Below are positions 10,120 through 19,696 of a DNA stretch of 64,000 nt, piece by piece. The stretch spans positions 186,001-250,000 of the forward strand of contig CALKER010000006.1 of NCBI GenBank assembly GCA_938084835.1, in the 5' to 3' direction. Every line of letters starts with the position of its first letter. The first letter of the stretch is position 1. The position numbers and the translations under genes were made by a program. The notes below the pieces were generated by a model. That model saw nothing but the letters and a program-made list of their open reading frames with translations. It was not told where the DNA came from and did no database searches. Origin of the DNA: an uncultured Thermoguttaceae bacterium (lineage in GTDB: Bacteria; Planctomycetota; Planctomycetia; Pirellulales; Thermoguttaceae).

Positions 10120-10912
10120 AATCTAAAATCGCGGGAGATGGTTTCGGATCTGTGGACCGCGTGGCTCTTCGGCGCAAGCACGGGGAGGCTTTTGTCTCAA
10201 TAGTTCTAGTCGAAAACTTGGGGCAGGCCGTGGGAAGTGGTGTGGCTTGTGGCTGTCGCCAGTGCCGGGCTTAAGTCATGGTTCTGTAACCCGACCATGT
10301 CCGCCCGCTGTCATGGGCCCACTGCAGTGGCGAACCTTTCCCCGAAAGGCACCGGATTGTAAGTCACCCGTGCGACGTCTAACGGTTAAAGGTCCCCGAA
10401 TATTCCGTCGGTCCGGGCGGAAAAAAACTTCAGACCTTCCAGTTTTTGCCTAGGAAACTCCTTTCGGTTACACTTCGTAATGGGTTTTGGGGAAGGGAAC
10501 TGATGCGGCGAGGGTAAAAGGACCGTCACCAGGTCTAGTGGAAGGTCCTCGTAACGCGAAGAAACTGGGATTCCTAAGTCAAGAGTAGAGGTTATCCGTT
10601 CCGCAGACGATGCCGTGGATCGTCCCGGTGAACTTCGAGATGACAATTTATCCCCTGTCGAAGCAGATGTAAAGGTTAAAATTTGCCCCCGGCCGGGAGC
10701 TCGGGGCAGCCAATCGTTGTGCGGGTCGACCGCAAGAGCCGCCAGGTAATTTTTCCGGCCGGTTGGACTTCGCTCGGTGGAGGGCCTGGTGGGAGAGCGG
10801 AACTTTCGGCGGTGGTGGAGTGCCCCTTTGTCCTGACTGAGCGGAATCGGTCCCCTTGCGGGGAACTCAACGCCAGCGTGGGGAAGTGACGCCTTCTCGG
10901 AGGGAAAGGGCG
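10120..10912. other. Intergenic region after lpdA
   Basis: No gene supported in 793 bases. Minor potential hairpins such as CCTTTCCCCGAAAGG near 10338 are seen, without a T-run. Confidence 0.35.
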
Positions 10913-11785
10913 ATGGAAACTCAGGGGTTTGACGTGATGACTTTGATTCGGGTCGTAGTAGCCGTGGGAGTTGCTTTTGTGGTGGTAGGGGGTGGTTTTA
11001 TGCTTTATCGTGCAGTTGGGCCAGAGGTGAGTCAGCCAGAGTCCGCGGCGATGCGAAGTATCGACCTGGCTCCGGTAAAGGAAACGTCGCAAAGTTTGCC
11101 CCCCGTGGAGCAACTCATAAGTTCTCGAATCCACGGGGAGGAACCGCAGTTTTTGGAGGCCCGCCGCGTGATGCTTGTCGAGCACCTCATGGGTCGGGAT
11201 ATTACCGATCTCAGCGTCCTGCGGGCCATGGGACGGGTGCCGCGCCAGAAATTCGTTCGGCCAGAGGATGTACACCTCGCCTACCGTGATCATCCCCTTC
11301 CGATTGGCTACGATCAAACCATTTCCCAACCTTACATCGTCGCGTTAATGACGCAACTTGCAAGGCCCCGGCCGGAATCGCGGGCCCTGGACGTAGGTAC
11401 CGGCTCCGGGTATCAAGCGGCGGTTTTGGCCGAAATTTGTCAGCAGGTTTTCAGCATTGAGATCATAAAGGAGCTTGCAGAGACGGCAGCGCGGCGGCTG
11501 GCAGAGTTGGGGTACACAAACGTTCATGTTAAGCACGGTGATGGCTATCGCGGTTGGCCCGAGTATGCCCCCTTCGACGTGATCATTGTGGCAGCGGCCC
11601 CAGATCATATCCCTCAGCCCTTGGTAGAACAATTAGCCCCCAATGGTCGCTTAGTAATTCCCGTGGGCCGCTTCTTTCAGCAGCTGGTCGTCGTTGAAAA
11701 GCTTCCTGATGGCACCGTGCGCGAAATCCCAGGGATTCCGGTAAGCTTTGTGCCGATGACGGGCGAAGCAGAAAAAAGGCAATAA
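10913..11785 (+). CDS. Protein-L-isoaspartate O-methyltransferase with N-terminal membrane anchor
   Basis: AdoMet-dependent repair enzyme that methylates isoaspartyl residues in damaged proteins. The catalytic domain (about residues 70-290) shows the family features: PREKF-like PRQKFV, DHPLPIGYDQTISQPYIVALM, and the AdoMet loop DVGTGSGYQAAV near 160. Unusually it is preceded by about 70 residues containing one strongly hydrophobic segment (residues 10-30, VVVAVGVAFVVVGGGFML), a signal anchor. ATG 10913 follows CGGAGGGAAAGG; an earlier in-frame start at 10856 lacks a comparable site. Because AdoMet is cytosolic, the enzyme probably faces the cytoplasm from the membrane. A second, soluble paralogue lies at 28257. 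Confidence 0.88.
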   Translation: METQGFDVMTLIRVVVAVGVAFVVVGGGFMLYRAVGPEVSQPESAAMRSIDLAPVKETSQSLPPVEQLISSRIHGEEPQFLEARRVMLVEHLMGRDITDLSVLRAMGRVPRQKFVRPEDVHLAYRDHPLPIGYDQTISQPYIVALMTQLARPRPESRALDVGTGSGYQAAVLAEICQQVFSIEIIKELAETAARRLAELGYTNVHVKHGDGYRGWPEYAPFDVIIVAAAPDHIPQPLVEQLAPNGRLVIPVGRFFQQLVVVEKLPDGTVREIPGIPVSFVPMTGEAEKRQ

Positions 11786-12438
11786 ATTGCACCCCCGGGA
11801 TTTGAAAAGTACACGGCGATTTGCTGTGTCGCTTAAGTAGGTGGGCCGAGAAAAATTCCCGAGAGTCTTTTACAACATCGCGTCCAGGTTTTTCGGCGGA
11901 GACGATCCCAGCCGCTGGCCCACGTGACAAAGCTTTCTCGGAAAGACCTGATGAGGTTCTTTGCCTTCTCTGAATACCCCTTCCGCACTGGCACATTCTG
12001 TTGACCGGCTTTCTCCAACTCCCCCTTGTGATTAGGGATCACCCCTTGGTAGGCAGGTCCGCACTTCAGGGACGAAGAAGCAGCCGACATGTACCTTTTT
12101 TAAAGCGGTGGGCTCTGGACGCGGGATACGGCCGATAGGCGTTGTCCGCCTTGCGAGGGGCGGTCGATGCGGATTCGGAGATTTCGATACGCACTGCCGT
12201 GCAATCCTGACCTCGGAAAGAAAAGCCCCAAGTTTTCACGCCCGTTGCCCCATGTGACAGTCCCTTTAGCCAGTTCCTATGGTACCTCTGGCCAAAATTC
12301 GTTCGCAGGAGCAGAGGCGTGCACTAAAAACTGAACCGGGCCTAGGTACGTTTGAGCCATGGTTGGAAGATGAGTTTTGAATGTACGAGATTTAGCGCTC
12401 CCGATATGTTCCCGGCAGAGGGGGTCGTTTGCCCCCAG
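11786..12438. other. Intergenic, convergent region
   Basis: Between the plus-strand methyltransferase and minus-strand archease genes. I see no gene and no clear terminator in the 653 bases. Confidence 0.35.
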
Positions 12439-12864
12439 TTACAGGTCCACGATGACCTCTGCCTCCCAATACCCCTCGGGAGTTTGTTCCACGCGTAAGC
12501 GATGGTACGTGATCGCCTTAATCTCCAGGTGAACCACATGCCGGGTTCGATCGAGAGGTTCGCCAGTGGCAATGGCTTCCAAAATTGCCCCGTCAAGTTG
12601 AGAAACGTGTACAAGAAAGTCGCGGAACACGAGGCGCTGGCTGTCAAAAATATAAAGGAGCTCGGCCAGCCAATCGTATAGAAGATCATCAAGTCGGGAG
12701 GCCGAAAGCTCTATCTTCCTCTGACATTTGGCGATGATTTCCTCCGGATTTTCGATCAAAGCAGCCGTCAAAGCCCGGCCGGCTTCAGCAAAAAGCTCTT
12801 CTACGGTGCCGGCTTGAACATGAATACCTAAATCGGCCGTGTGCGGAAGAAATGTGTATGTCAT
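12439..12864 (-). CDS. Archease-like protein
   Basis: A 141-residue member of the archease family, which activates RtcB-type RNA ligase and other tRNA-processing enzymes by assisting GMP transfer. The family hallmarks are visible: HTADLGIHVQA at residues 8-18 with the conserved Asp11, and a final Asp140 in EVIVDL that forms the metal site. Length is typical. No rtcB is in this window, so the partner must lie elsewhere. Located 91 bases downstream of fumC on the same strand and could be cotranscribed. Family assignment is strong. Confidence 0.9.
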   Translation of the reverse strand: MTYTFLPHTADLGIHVQAGTVEELFAEAGRALTAALIENPEEIIAKCQRKIELSASRLDDLLYDWLAELLYIFDSQRLVFRDFLVHVSQLDGAILEAIATGEPLDRTRHVVHLEIKAITYHRLRVEQTPEGYWEAEVIVDL

Positions 12865-12955
12865 CCTGCTTTTTCCGGGACGCTATTGGTCTGGGTTTGC
12901 TTGTGGGCATTTGGCTTACTAGCGAACACGCAGTGCCAGGGGGCCACCCGGAGGC

Positions 12956-14386
12956 TTAATCGGCACGGATCATGCGCCACGGATCAAGCACGTGCTCGAG
13001 CTGTTCCCCGGACAGGATCCCTTTCTGTCGGCAAATTTCGCGGATGGTTTTTCCGGAGGCCAAGGCTTCTTTTGCCACAGCCGCAGCTTGCTCATACCCG
13101 ATCCAGGGCGTCAACGCCGTGGCCAAAGCGAGGCTTTTTTCCACAAAGGAGAGGCACACCTCCCGATTGGGCTCCATGAGGCGCAAGTACCTCTCAGTGA
13201 AAATGCGCAGACCCCGGCTTAACAAATGGACGCTTTCCACGAGACAGACGCCCATTATAGGCATCAGAACATTAAGCTGAAATTGACCGCCGGTAGCGCC
13301 GCAGAAGGCGACGGTGGCATCGTTGCCGATCACGTGCGCAGCCACTTGCATCAGGCTCTCACAGAGGACAGGGTTGACTTTGCCCGGCATGATTGAGCTT
13401 CCCGGTTGAAGCTCCGGTAAGCGAATTTCGTAAAGTCCGCACCTGGGGCCGGAGCTTAGCCAGCGAATGTTGTTCACCACGTGAAAGACGGTAATTGCCA
13501 CAGAGCGAATCTCTCCGCTAGCTTCCACCAGAGCATCGCGTTGACTATTGGCCTCGAAATGATTTGAGGCTTCGACAAAGGGAAGTCCTGTTTTTTCCGC
13601 TAGGATGGCGGCAACCCGCTGCCCGAATTCCGGATGCGTGTTGATGCCCGTTCCGATGGCTGTACCACCGATGGGCAGTTCGCGCAGGGCTTCGATTGCC
13701 TTCCGGGCACGGTGTTGGGAAAGCTCGAAGTGCCGCGCCCATCCCGACGCTTCCTGCCCCAGAGTCATTGGTGTAGCATCAGCAAGATGAGTTCGGCCGA
13801 TTTTAAGGACGTCAGCCCAAGCAGTTGCTTTTTCGTATAAGGTAGAAGCTGCGGCAGCTAATGCGGGTGCAAGCTGTTGATGAACCTCGCGTGCCACGGC
13901 TATGTGGATGGCCGTGGGAAACACGTCGTTGCTACTCTGGCCGAGGTTCACATGGTCATTCGGGTGAATTGGTTTGCCACGCGCGGAAAGGTCAAACCCC
14001 AGCAGTTCATTGGCTCGATTGGCGATCACCTCATTGACATTCATATTTGTGGAGGTGCCTGAGCCCGTCTGGAAGATGTCCACAGGAAAGTGGTCATCGA
14101 ACTTCCCCTCATAGACCTCCCACGCGGCTTGACAGATAGCGCTAACCTGGGCATCAGTGAGCGGGTTTTTCCTGAGCTTCCCGAATCGCCCCAGTTGATG
14201 GTTGACCACTGCAGCGGCCCATTTGACAAGTGCCAGGGCGCGAATGATCTCGCGCGGCATAGGCCGGCCAGATATCGGGAAATTTTCCACCGCTCGCTGG
14301 GTTTGCGCACCATAGTACGCCTTGGCAGGTACCCGCACAGGTCCCAAGGGGTCCCACTCTTCGCGAAAGGGTCCTTCCTGACTCAT
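12956..14386 (-). CDS. fumC: Fumarate hydratase, class II
   Basis: Iron-independent TCA-cycle fumarase interconverting fumarate and malate. The 476-residue protein has the superfamily signature GSSIMPGKVNPV near residue 325, the substrate-binding SGTSTNMNVNEVIANRA near 110, and GRTHLADATPMTLGQE near 200. These and the length separate it from aspartase and argininosuccinate lyase. The ATG at 14384-14386 has only a distant purine-rich site (CGGAGAG about 12 bases upstream). Complete and intact. Confidence 0.95.
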   Translation of the reverse strand: MSQEGPFREEWDPLGPVRVPAKAYYGAQTQRAVENFPISGRPMPREIIRALALVKWAAAVVNHQLGRFGKLRKNPLTDAQVSAICQAAWEVYEGKFDDHFPVDIFQTGSGTSTNMNVNEVIANRANELLGFDLSARGKPIHPNDHVNLGQSSNDVFPTAIHIAVAREVHQQLAPALAAAASTLYEKATAWADVLKIGRTHLADATPMTLGQEASGWARHFELSQHRARKAIEALRELPIGGTAIGTGINTHPEFGQRVAAILAEKTGLPFVEASNHFEANSQRDALVEASGEIRSVAITVFHVVNNIRWLSSGPRCGLYEIRLPELQPGSSIMPGKVNPVLCESLMQVAAHVIGNDATVAFCGATGGQFQLNVLMPIMGVCLVESVHLLSRGLRIFTERYLRLMEPNREVCLSFVEKSLALATALTPWIGYEQAAAVAKEALASGKTIREICRQKGILSGEQLEHVLDPWRMIRAD

Positions 14387-14927
14387 GGCTACATATCTCT
14401 CCGAGGATGAACTTCAAGCCTTAGGGTGTCCTCTCGGCACTTCGTAGTGGGCTCGTTGCCCTCGGCTTCTTCATGGACGGCGAGGTTACAGTGGAATTCT
14501 CTTGCCCCCGAGCCAATGAACGAACGGCAGTCCTGTGCAACTCGTCTAAGTTGGGTGGCTACATGCCCCCGCAATGGGTAAATCTGCCCGCAGTTTGGCA
14601 TGACGGAAGTTCGTTTTTACCAGAATTTTCACCACCCCAAATGGTGGCCGCGGCTCCATGTGGCCGCTTAAACCGAGTGGGGTTGCCCGTAACTCGGATT
14701 ATAAGGGTTTTAGCTTGAATTGGGCGTCGGGTGCGGCCTTGAGTTTTCACGAGGCCACCGTGGAACTCGCCAGGGCGAAGTACATAAAGGAAGAATTTCC
14801 CCAAAAATTTCTGAGGAGAAGGCCCTAGCAGTTCACCGTGCGAATCGATGTGCTTGAAGGTTCTCCCACAATTGAGGTTCGGAGCTTGAAGACTTGCCGT
14901 AGTGCCAAGTCTGGGCGGCCTCGCAGA
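14387..14927. other. Intergenic region between fumC and CRISPR-like repeats
   Basis: 541 bases with no gene seen. Includes the presumed fumC promoter on the minus strand; I cannot place it. Confidence 0.35.
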
Positions 14928-15260
14928 CGTCTCTCTTCACGGTTGGAGGAATACCGTATGTGCTATCGTTATCACGGCTGGTGGGAGATGTCTTTCTACA
15001 CGGATGGAGGGATGGGCCATCGCCGTAAGTCTCCATGGCAAGCATCGCCCATCTCTCCAGGCGGGTGGAAGGTTACGGCAACATAGCTTGGTGCAAAGTA
15101 TCCAGGAGGGCGTCTCTCCACACGGATGGAGGGTGGGATCCTGATCAGTATCGCATCGCGTGCACGTATCACGTCTCTCCACACGGATGGAGGGTGGGAT
15201 ATGGGCAACTGGCACGACACTTAAAGCGTAGGGTCTCTCCCACGGGAGGGGCCATGTGGT
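14928..15260. CRISPR. Degenerate CRISPR-like array, six units, 61-base period
   Basis: Six 29-base units start at 14928, 14989, 15050, 15111, 15172 and 15232, giving spacings of 61, 61, 61, 61 and 60. Units 4 and 5 (15111-15139 and 15172-15200) are identical and contain the core CTCTCCACACGGATGGAGGG, with a CTCCA/TGGAG stem around a 6-base loop. Units 1-3 share most of the first 22 bases and lose the 3' end; unit 6 has small deletions. The intervening 31-32-base segments (14957-14988, 15018-15049, 15079-15110, 15140-15171, 15201-15231) are unrelated to each other. A 29+32 geometry is what type I-E arrays show. There are no cas genes in the window and decay at both ends, so I read it as an orphan fossil array. 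Other tandem elements with the same period remain possible. Confidence 0.6.
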
Positions 15261-15747
15261 TAAGATTTGGGCGGAGACCAAAAGAATCGGCGGAAGTTCG
15301 AGCGGTTTGATCTTTGAGAGCTGGCTGCCACCCTGGAGGCTTTGCAGCTTCTTGTCCGGGCGGCTTGAGGAGGGATACAATCGCGTTCACGCTACGGGAG
15401 ACCGTACCCAGAGGTCGCCACCCGGCGGAGTTTGCCCATTTGGTTGCCTTATTCACGGATGGTATTTTCCCTCTGGTCGGGGCCGGGCACCTAAGGGAGT
15501 TCTATCTGGAATAAATAGCAGTAAATGGCCGAGAGCTTTAATTCCGCATAGGAACGTTTCGACGGTGGCTTATGCCGTGTTTGACGACGGCGTTTTTAAT
15601 CACCTTGTGAGGACATTTTTGTGGTTGTAACGTTTCGTAATGGGGTTTTCCTAAGGTTTTTTGGCCACGGCGACGTCGAACCTCGGCAACAGATGAGGAA
15701 ATAATGATTTTGTCTTATTACGACCATAATTATGGAGAATAGTTCGG
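15261..15747. other. Intergenic region before hisS
   Basis: 487 bases without a recognisable gene or further repeat units. It contains the presumed hisS promoter; no T-box or other leader could be identified. Confidence 0.35.
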
Positions 15748-17136
15748 GTGGCGGAAGGTCGAATTCGAATCGAACCACGGGTCCTAAAAGGTTTTCGCGA
15801 TTATCTGCCGCCGGCGATGCTAGTGCGTGAGCAGATCATGGAAACTGCCCGGCGGGTCTATCGGTCGTATGGGTTCTCTCCGATTGACACACCTGCCTTG
15901 GAGTATCTGGAAATCTTGGCCGGTAAGGGCGGGGATGAAACCGATCGACAGCTTTACAAATTTCAGGATCATGGTGGAAGATGGGTGGCGCTTCGCTTTG
16001 ACCTGACTGTGCCTTTTGCGCGATTTGCTGCGGAACACATTGCGCAACTAGGCACACCGTTGAAGCGCTATCAGATTGGCACAGTATGGCGGGGAGAGAA
16101 CCCCCAGCGGGGGCGATATCGGGAATTTGTGCAGTGCGACTTTGACACTATCGGAACACGCTTTTTGGCTGCCGACATTGAAACGGCCTTGGTCATTCAT
16201 GACCTTGTTGATGCCATTGGGCTTCAGGAGTTTACAATTCGCATAAACAGTCGCCGGGTGCTTACAGGGTTGGTGGAGGTTCTCGGTCTTGAGGAAAAAG
16301 CGGTCCCGGTGCTGCGTGCCTTGGATAAGCTCGGCAAAGTGGGCCCCTTGCAAGTTCTGGAGGAGATGCAAAAAGCCGGCATTTCACACTCAATGGCGGA
16401 AAAATTCTTGTCGCTTGTGATTTCCGCAGCGGAAAAGAGAAGCAATGCGGAAATCCTCCAGGCTTTGGACCAAGCGGTCGCCGGGAATTCTGTGGGTCAG
16501 CAAGGAGTTAATGAGCTCAGCGAACTGATTGCCGCTTTGGAAGCAGCAGAACTTTCACCACAGAGGGTTCGCCTCGATCCGACGATCGCCCGGGGACTCG
16601 ATTATTACACGGGTACTGTTTACGAAACGTTTTTATGGCAAGCGCCCGAGATAGGAAGTATTTGTTCGGGTGGTCGCTACGATAATCTCGCTGCCCTATA
16701 TACAGACCGGGAGCTGCCCGGGGTAGGAGCGTCGCTGGGATTGGACAGGCTTCTGGCGGCGATGGAGAAGTTGGGCCTTGTTCCGGCCAAAACAACTCCA
16801 GCCTCGGTGTTTGTGGCCTATTTCGATCCGGTTCATTACCACGATTATATGCGAATGGCTCGTAAACTGCGTCAGCTAGGGTTTGATGTGGAGCTGTATC
16901 CCGAACCGAAAAAGATCGGTCAACAGTTAAAATATGCCGATAGGCGTGGTTTTCGGGTGGCGATCATTGTGGGAAGCAATGAATTTGCGGCGGGGGTGGC
17001 CAAAGTAAAGGATTTGACCCGTGGGGTGGAGCAGGAAGTCTTGCTTGATCCCGAATGCCGTCAACTTGCTTTGATAATTAGCCAAATTGTCGCAGGTCAG
17101 ACCAACCGTCAGTCCCTTGAGACGCTCCAGAGTTGA
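15748..17136 (+). CDS. hisS: Histidyl-tRNA synthetase
   Basis: Class II aminoacyl-tRNA synthetase charging tRNA-His. The 462-residue product starts with motif 1 region KGFRDYLPPAM, has motif 2 region RYQIGTVWRGENPQRGRYREFVQCD, the histidine-specific loop GLDYYTGTVYE, and SGGRYDNLAALY; the C-terminal anticodon-binding domain (about 350-440) follows. It starts with GTG 15748 after TATGGAGAA. Somewhat longer than the E. coli enzyme, within the family range. It could be confused with HisZ, but the complete HisRS motifs and anticodon domain argue against that. Confidence 0.95.
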   Translation: MAEGRIRIEPRVLKGFRDYLPPAMLVREQIMETARRVYRSYGFSPIDTPALEYLEILAGKGGDETDRQLYKFQDHGGRWVALRFDLTVPFARFAAEHIAQLGTPLKRYQIGTVWRGENPQRGRYREFVQCDFDTIGTRFLAADIETALVIHDLVDAIGLQEFTIRINSRRVLTGLVEVLGLEEKAVPVLRALDKLGKVGPLQVLEEMQKAGISHSMAEKFLSLVISAAEKRSNAEILQALDQAVAGNSVGQQGVNELSELIAALEAAELSPQRVRLDPTIARGLDYYTGTVYETFLWQAPEIGSICSGGRYDNLAALYTDRELPGVGASLGLDRLLAAMEKLGLVPAKTTPASVFVAYFDPVHYHDYMRMARKLRQLGFDVELYPEPKKIGQQLKYADRRGFRVAIIVGSNEFAAGVAKVKDLTRGVEQEVLLDPECRQLALIISQIVAGQTNRQSLETLQS

Positions 17137-17337
17137 CCTCCTTGCAACCTGACCGACCGATTCTCTATCGGCCTGTGTTGACAAAATCCGTTTGATTCGC
17201 CAGGGTCCGCTACATAGAGACGAGTTTGCCAAAGAGCGCCACATCAAAAGCAAGCCCAGCGTGAAAGTTTTCTCCACGGCAAGCAATGGCGAGGAGAGAT
17301 GGTCGTTAGATACTGGCTCACGTTAGGGAGGTTTCAA

Positions 17338-18843
17338 ATGAATTGGGCTTCCAGGTGGGGATATGGGATCCACAGCTCCTGCTTGCTTCTTGGGGTGTGG
17401 CTGGCGACTATAGCGATACCAGTTCCAGCCGAAACGCCGGGCCCCCGACCAAATGTCGTCTTCGTCATCACCGACGACCAGCGATGGGATCATATGAGCT
17501 GCGCTGGGCATCCTTTCCTGAAAACCCCTCATCTTGACCGCCTTGCAGCTGAAGGCGCGCGATTTGTGAACGCCTTTACCACCACTTCGCTTTGTTCTCC
17601 GAGTCGGGCCTCTTTTTTGTCGGGGCTTTATGCTCATTCTCATGGAGTGCTAGATAATTTCACGGATTTTCCGGCAGATATTCCCAGCTTTCCGCGACAG
17701 CTTTGGAAAGCTGGCTATCATACCGCTTACATTGGTAAATGGCATATGGGTGAGGAGGACGATAGTCCCCGGCCAGGTTTCGACTATTGGGCAAGCCACC
17801 GGGGGCAAGGCACGTACTACGACAACGAATTTAACATCAACGGTATCCGGCGGGTACTACCCGGTTACTACACACATGTGGTGACAGACCTTGCCGTGGA
17901 GTGGCTGCGCAAAGCTCGGCCGCCTTTTCTCCTGTGCCTTGGCCACAAGGCACCGCATACTCCCTTTACGCCGGAGGAAAAATATCGCCACGTCTTCGAC
18001 CACATCCCGATCTACTATCCTTGGAGTGCTTTTCATCTGGAGGGAAAGCCCCGCTGGATCTCCGAGCGATTGCCTACATGGCATGGCATTTATGGGCCGT
18101 TGTTTGGCTTTCGGGAAAAATTTCCGGATACCTCAGCTGCAGGTGTTGTGGATTTCGCAAGATTTGTGCGCGCATATACGGCAACACTCCTCTCTGTTGA
18201 CGACAGTATGGGACGAATTTACGAAACTCTTGGTGCCTTGGGACAGTTGGACAACACGGTACTAATCTTCGCAGGTGACAACGGCATGCTCCTTGGCGAA
18301 CACGGAATGACCGATAAGCGGACAATGCATGAACCTAGTATCCGCATACCCTTGTTGATACGTTATCCGCCGGCGATTAAGCCCGGAACGGTTATCGAGG
18401 AGATGGTCCTCAACTTGGACTTGGCGCCTAGCATCATCGAGCTGTGTGGGTTGCCGCCTCTAGAGGGAATTCATGGTCGTTCCTTTGTGCCCCTTTTGCG
18501 AGGGGAAGAAGTTGCGTGGAGAGATGCCTGGTACTATGAGTATAACTATGAGAGGCAATTTCCCTATACCCCTAATGTGCGGGGAATCCGAACAAAAAAG
18601 TGGAAATATATCCGTTATCCTCATGGCGACGGGGGACCCGACCGCCATAAGCCGGAACTCTACGACCTGGAAAATGATCCCGAGGAGCTCGTTAATCTTG
18701 TTGATGATCCTCGTTACCGTGCAGTAATAGAAGAGCTTGAATTGAAGTTGCGAAAACTTCAGGAGGAAACAAATGCTTTGCCGGATCGCATGCCTATTGA
18801 TGAAGGAATAAAAATTGAACTGCCCGAAGAAAAAATCCGGTGA
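17338..18843 (+). CDS. Secreted sulfatase, formylglycine type
   Basis: Type I sulfatase that removes sulfate esters, probably from polysaccharides; exported. A signal peptide is seen at residues 1-35 ending near PVPAETPG. The N-terminal metal-binding [13 protein letters not shown] and the modification motif [12 protein letters not shown] (Cys near 86, to be converted to formylglycine) are intact, as is [15 protein letters not shown] further on. ATG 17338 is preceded by TTAGGGAGGTTT; an in-frame GTG 39 bases upstream is less likely. 501 residues is typical. It is an orphan gene here; the maturase is not in the window. Planctomycetes commonly encode dozens of these for algal or host glycans. 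Confidence 0.93.
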   Translation: MNWASRWGYGIHSSCLLLGVWLATIAIPVPAETPGPRPNVVFVITDDQRWDHMSCAGHPFLKTPHLDRLAAEGARFVNAFTTTSLCSPSRASFLSGLYAHSHGVLDNFTDFPADIPSFPRQLWKAGYHTAYIGKWHMGEEDDSPRPGFDYWASHRGQGTYYDNEFNINGIRRVLPGYYTHVVTDLAVEWLRKARPPFLLCLGHKAPHTPFTPEEKYRHVFDHIPIYYPWSAFHLEGKPRWISERLPTWHGIYGPLFGFREKFPDTSAAGVVDFARFVRAYTATLLSVDDSMGRIYETLGALGQLDNTVLIFAGDNGMLLGEHGMTDKRTMHEPSIRIPLLIRYPPAIKPGTVIEEMVLNLDLAPSIIELCGLPPLEGIHGRSFVPLLRGEEVAWRDAWYYEYNYERQFPYTPNVRGIRTKKWKYIRYPHGDGGPDRHKPELYDLENDPEELVNLVDDPRYRAVIEELELKLRKLQEETNALPDRMPIDEGIKIELPEEKIR

Positions 18844-19321
18844 CAAGGGAAGGCTTTCTGTTGCCGCTCGGCTTAGGTGGGGTAGGGAGAGCGAGCTATA
18901 AGTGGCAGTGTTCCCCTAATTTCGGGCTACGCAGACAATGGTGCTGGTCTACTTCGGCCAATGCGGATCCGCGTGTCCGGCGGTTGACCCGCCGTCGGGG
19001 AGGCTTGTGTTCGCAGATTGAAACTTTTGGGACGTGCCCTGGAATGCGGTAGAGTTTAGGGAAGGTTTATGCTTCGGCCAACCCTGGAAGACAAACCTTG
19101 CCCGAGACCAACAACCTATATCCCAAGGTGACATTGCGGAGTACTGCCCGCCGAGAGGCCCCGTGGGTTAAGGTTTTCCTTCCCGGTCGAAGTGCGACTT
19201 TACGCCAAAAAACAAAAAGGCCAGTGATCGAGGTAGGGGAGAGATTCTGGTCTCAAATCCGGCACTACGGGATGGTGAGCAGCGAATGGAATAGAAGCTT
19301 GACCTTAAAGGCAGGCAGAGA
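18844..19321. other. Convergent intergenic region
   Basis: 478 bases between the sulfatase gene and the minus-strand STAS gene; no gene or clear terminator seen. Confidence 0.35.
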
Positions 19322-19696
19322 TTAGCGCGGCTTCCGACAATCGGACAACATGATCGCCTGATGACGATCGCCGTAGGCCGGCAAAATCTTATCTAAACCG
19401 TTAAGCGCTACCACCTGCCGATTGAAGGGACTTAATCCACAGAGACGAAGTAGACCACCTCGATTTTGGATACGACGCACCAGTTTTAGTAGCTGCCCCA
19501 GGAGGCGACTATCCACGAGTCTCACTTCGTCAAGCTCAAGGATCACACGAAAAACGAAATGCTGCTCGAGAATTTGCCAGATTGTTTCGGCCAGATCGTC
19601 AGGCGTCTCAAGTTCGTTGCCTGGTTTTAAGCGAATAACTAGACAACTGGGCCCGCGTTCGACGGTGATTTCCCAGCCTGCGGCCAGCGCAATCAT
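19322..19696 (-). CDS. STAS-domain protein (anti-sigma factor antagonist-like)
   Basis: A 124-residue single STAS domain, the fold of SpoIIAA/RsbV anti-anti-sigma factors. The pattern of strands and the loop LVDSRLLGQLLKLVRRIQNRGGLLRLCGL (in part) match the family, with Ser63 at the position phosphorylated by cognate kinases (Asp62-Ser63). ATG 19696 follows CCGGAGGAGACCGCAA, a strong site; a longer frame to 19801 has no such support. No anti-sigma kinase or phosphatase is adjacent, so its partner is unknown. Could also act as a signalling adaptor rather than in sigma control. Confidence 0.82.
   Translation of the reverse strand: MIALAAGWEITVERGPSCLVIRLKPGNELETPDDLAETIWQILEQHFVFRVILELDEVRLVDSRLLGQLLKLVRRIQNRGGLLRLCGLSPFNRQVVALNGLDKILPAYGDRHQAIMLSDCRKPR

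Noticed and set aside
10676..11329. 217-codon minus-strand frame opposite the methyltransferase
   Set aside because: Overlaps the well-supported methyltransferase gene; protein not coherent.
14860..14890. Possible seventh unit before the CRISPR-like array
   Set aside because: Similarity to the repeat is weak and the distance (about 69 bases) breaks the 61-base period.
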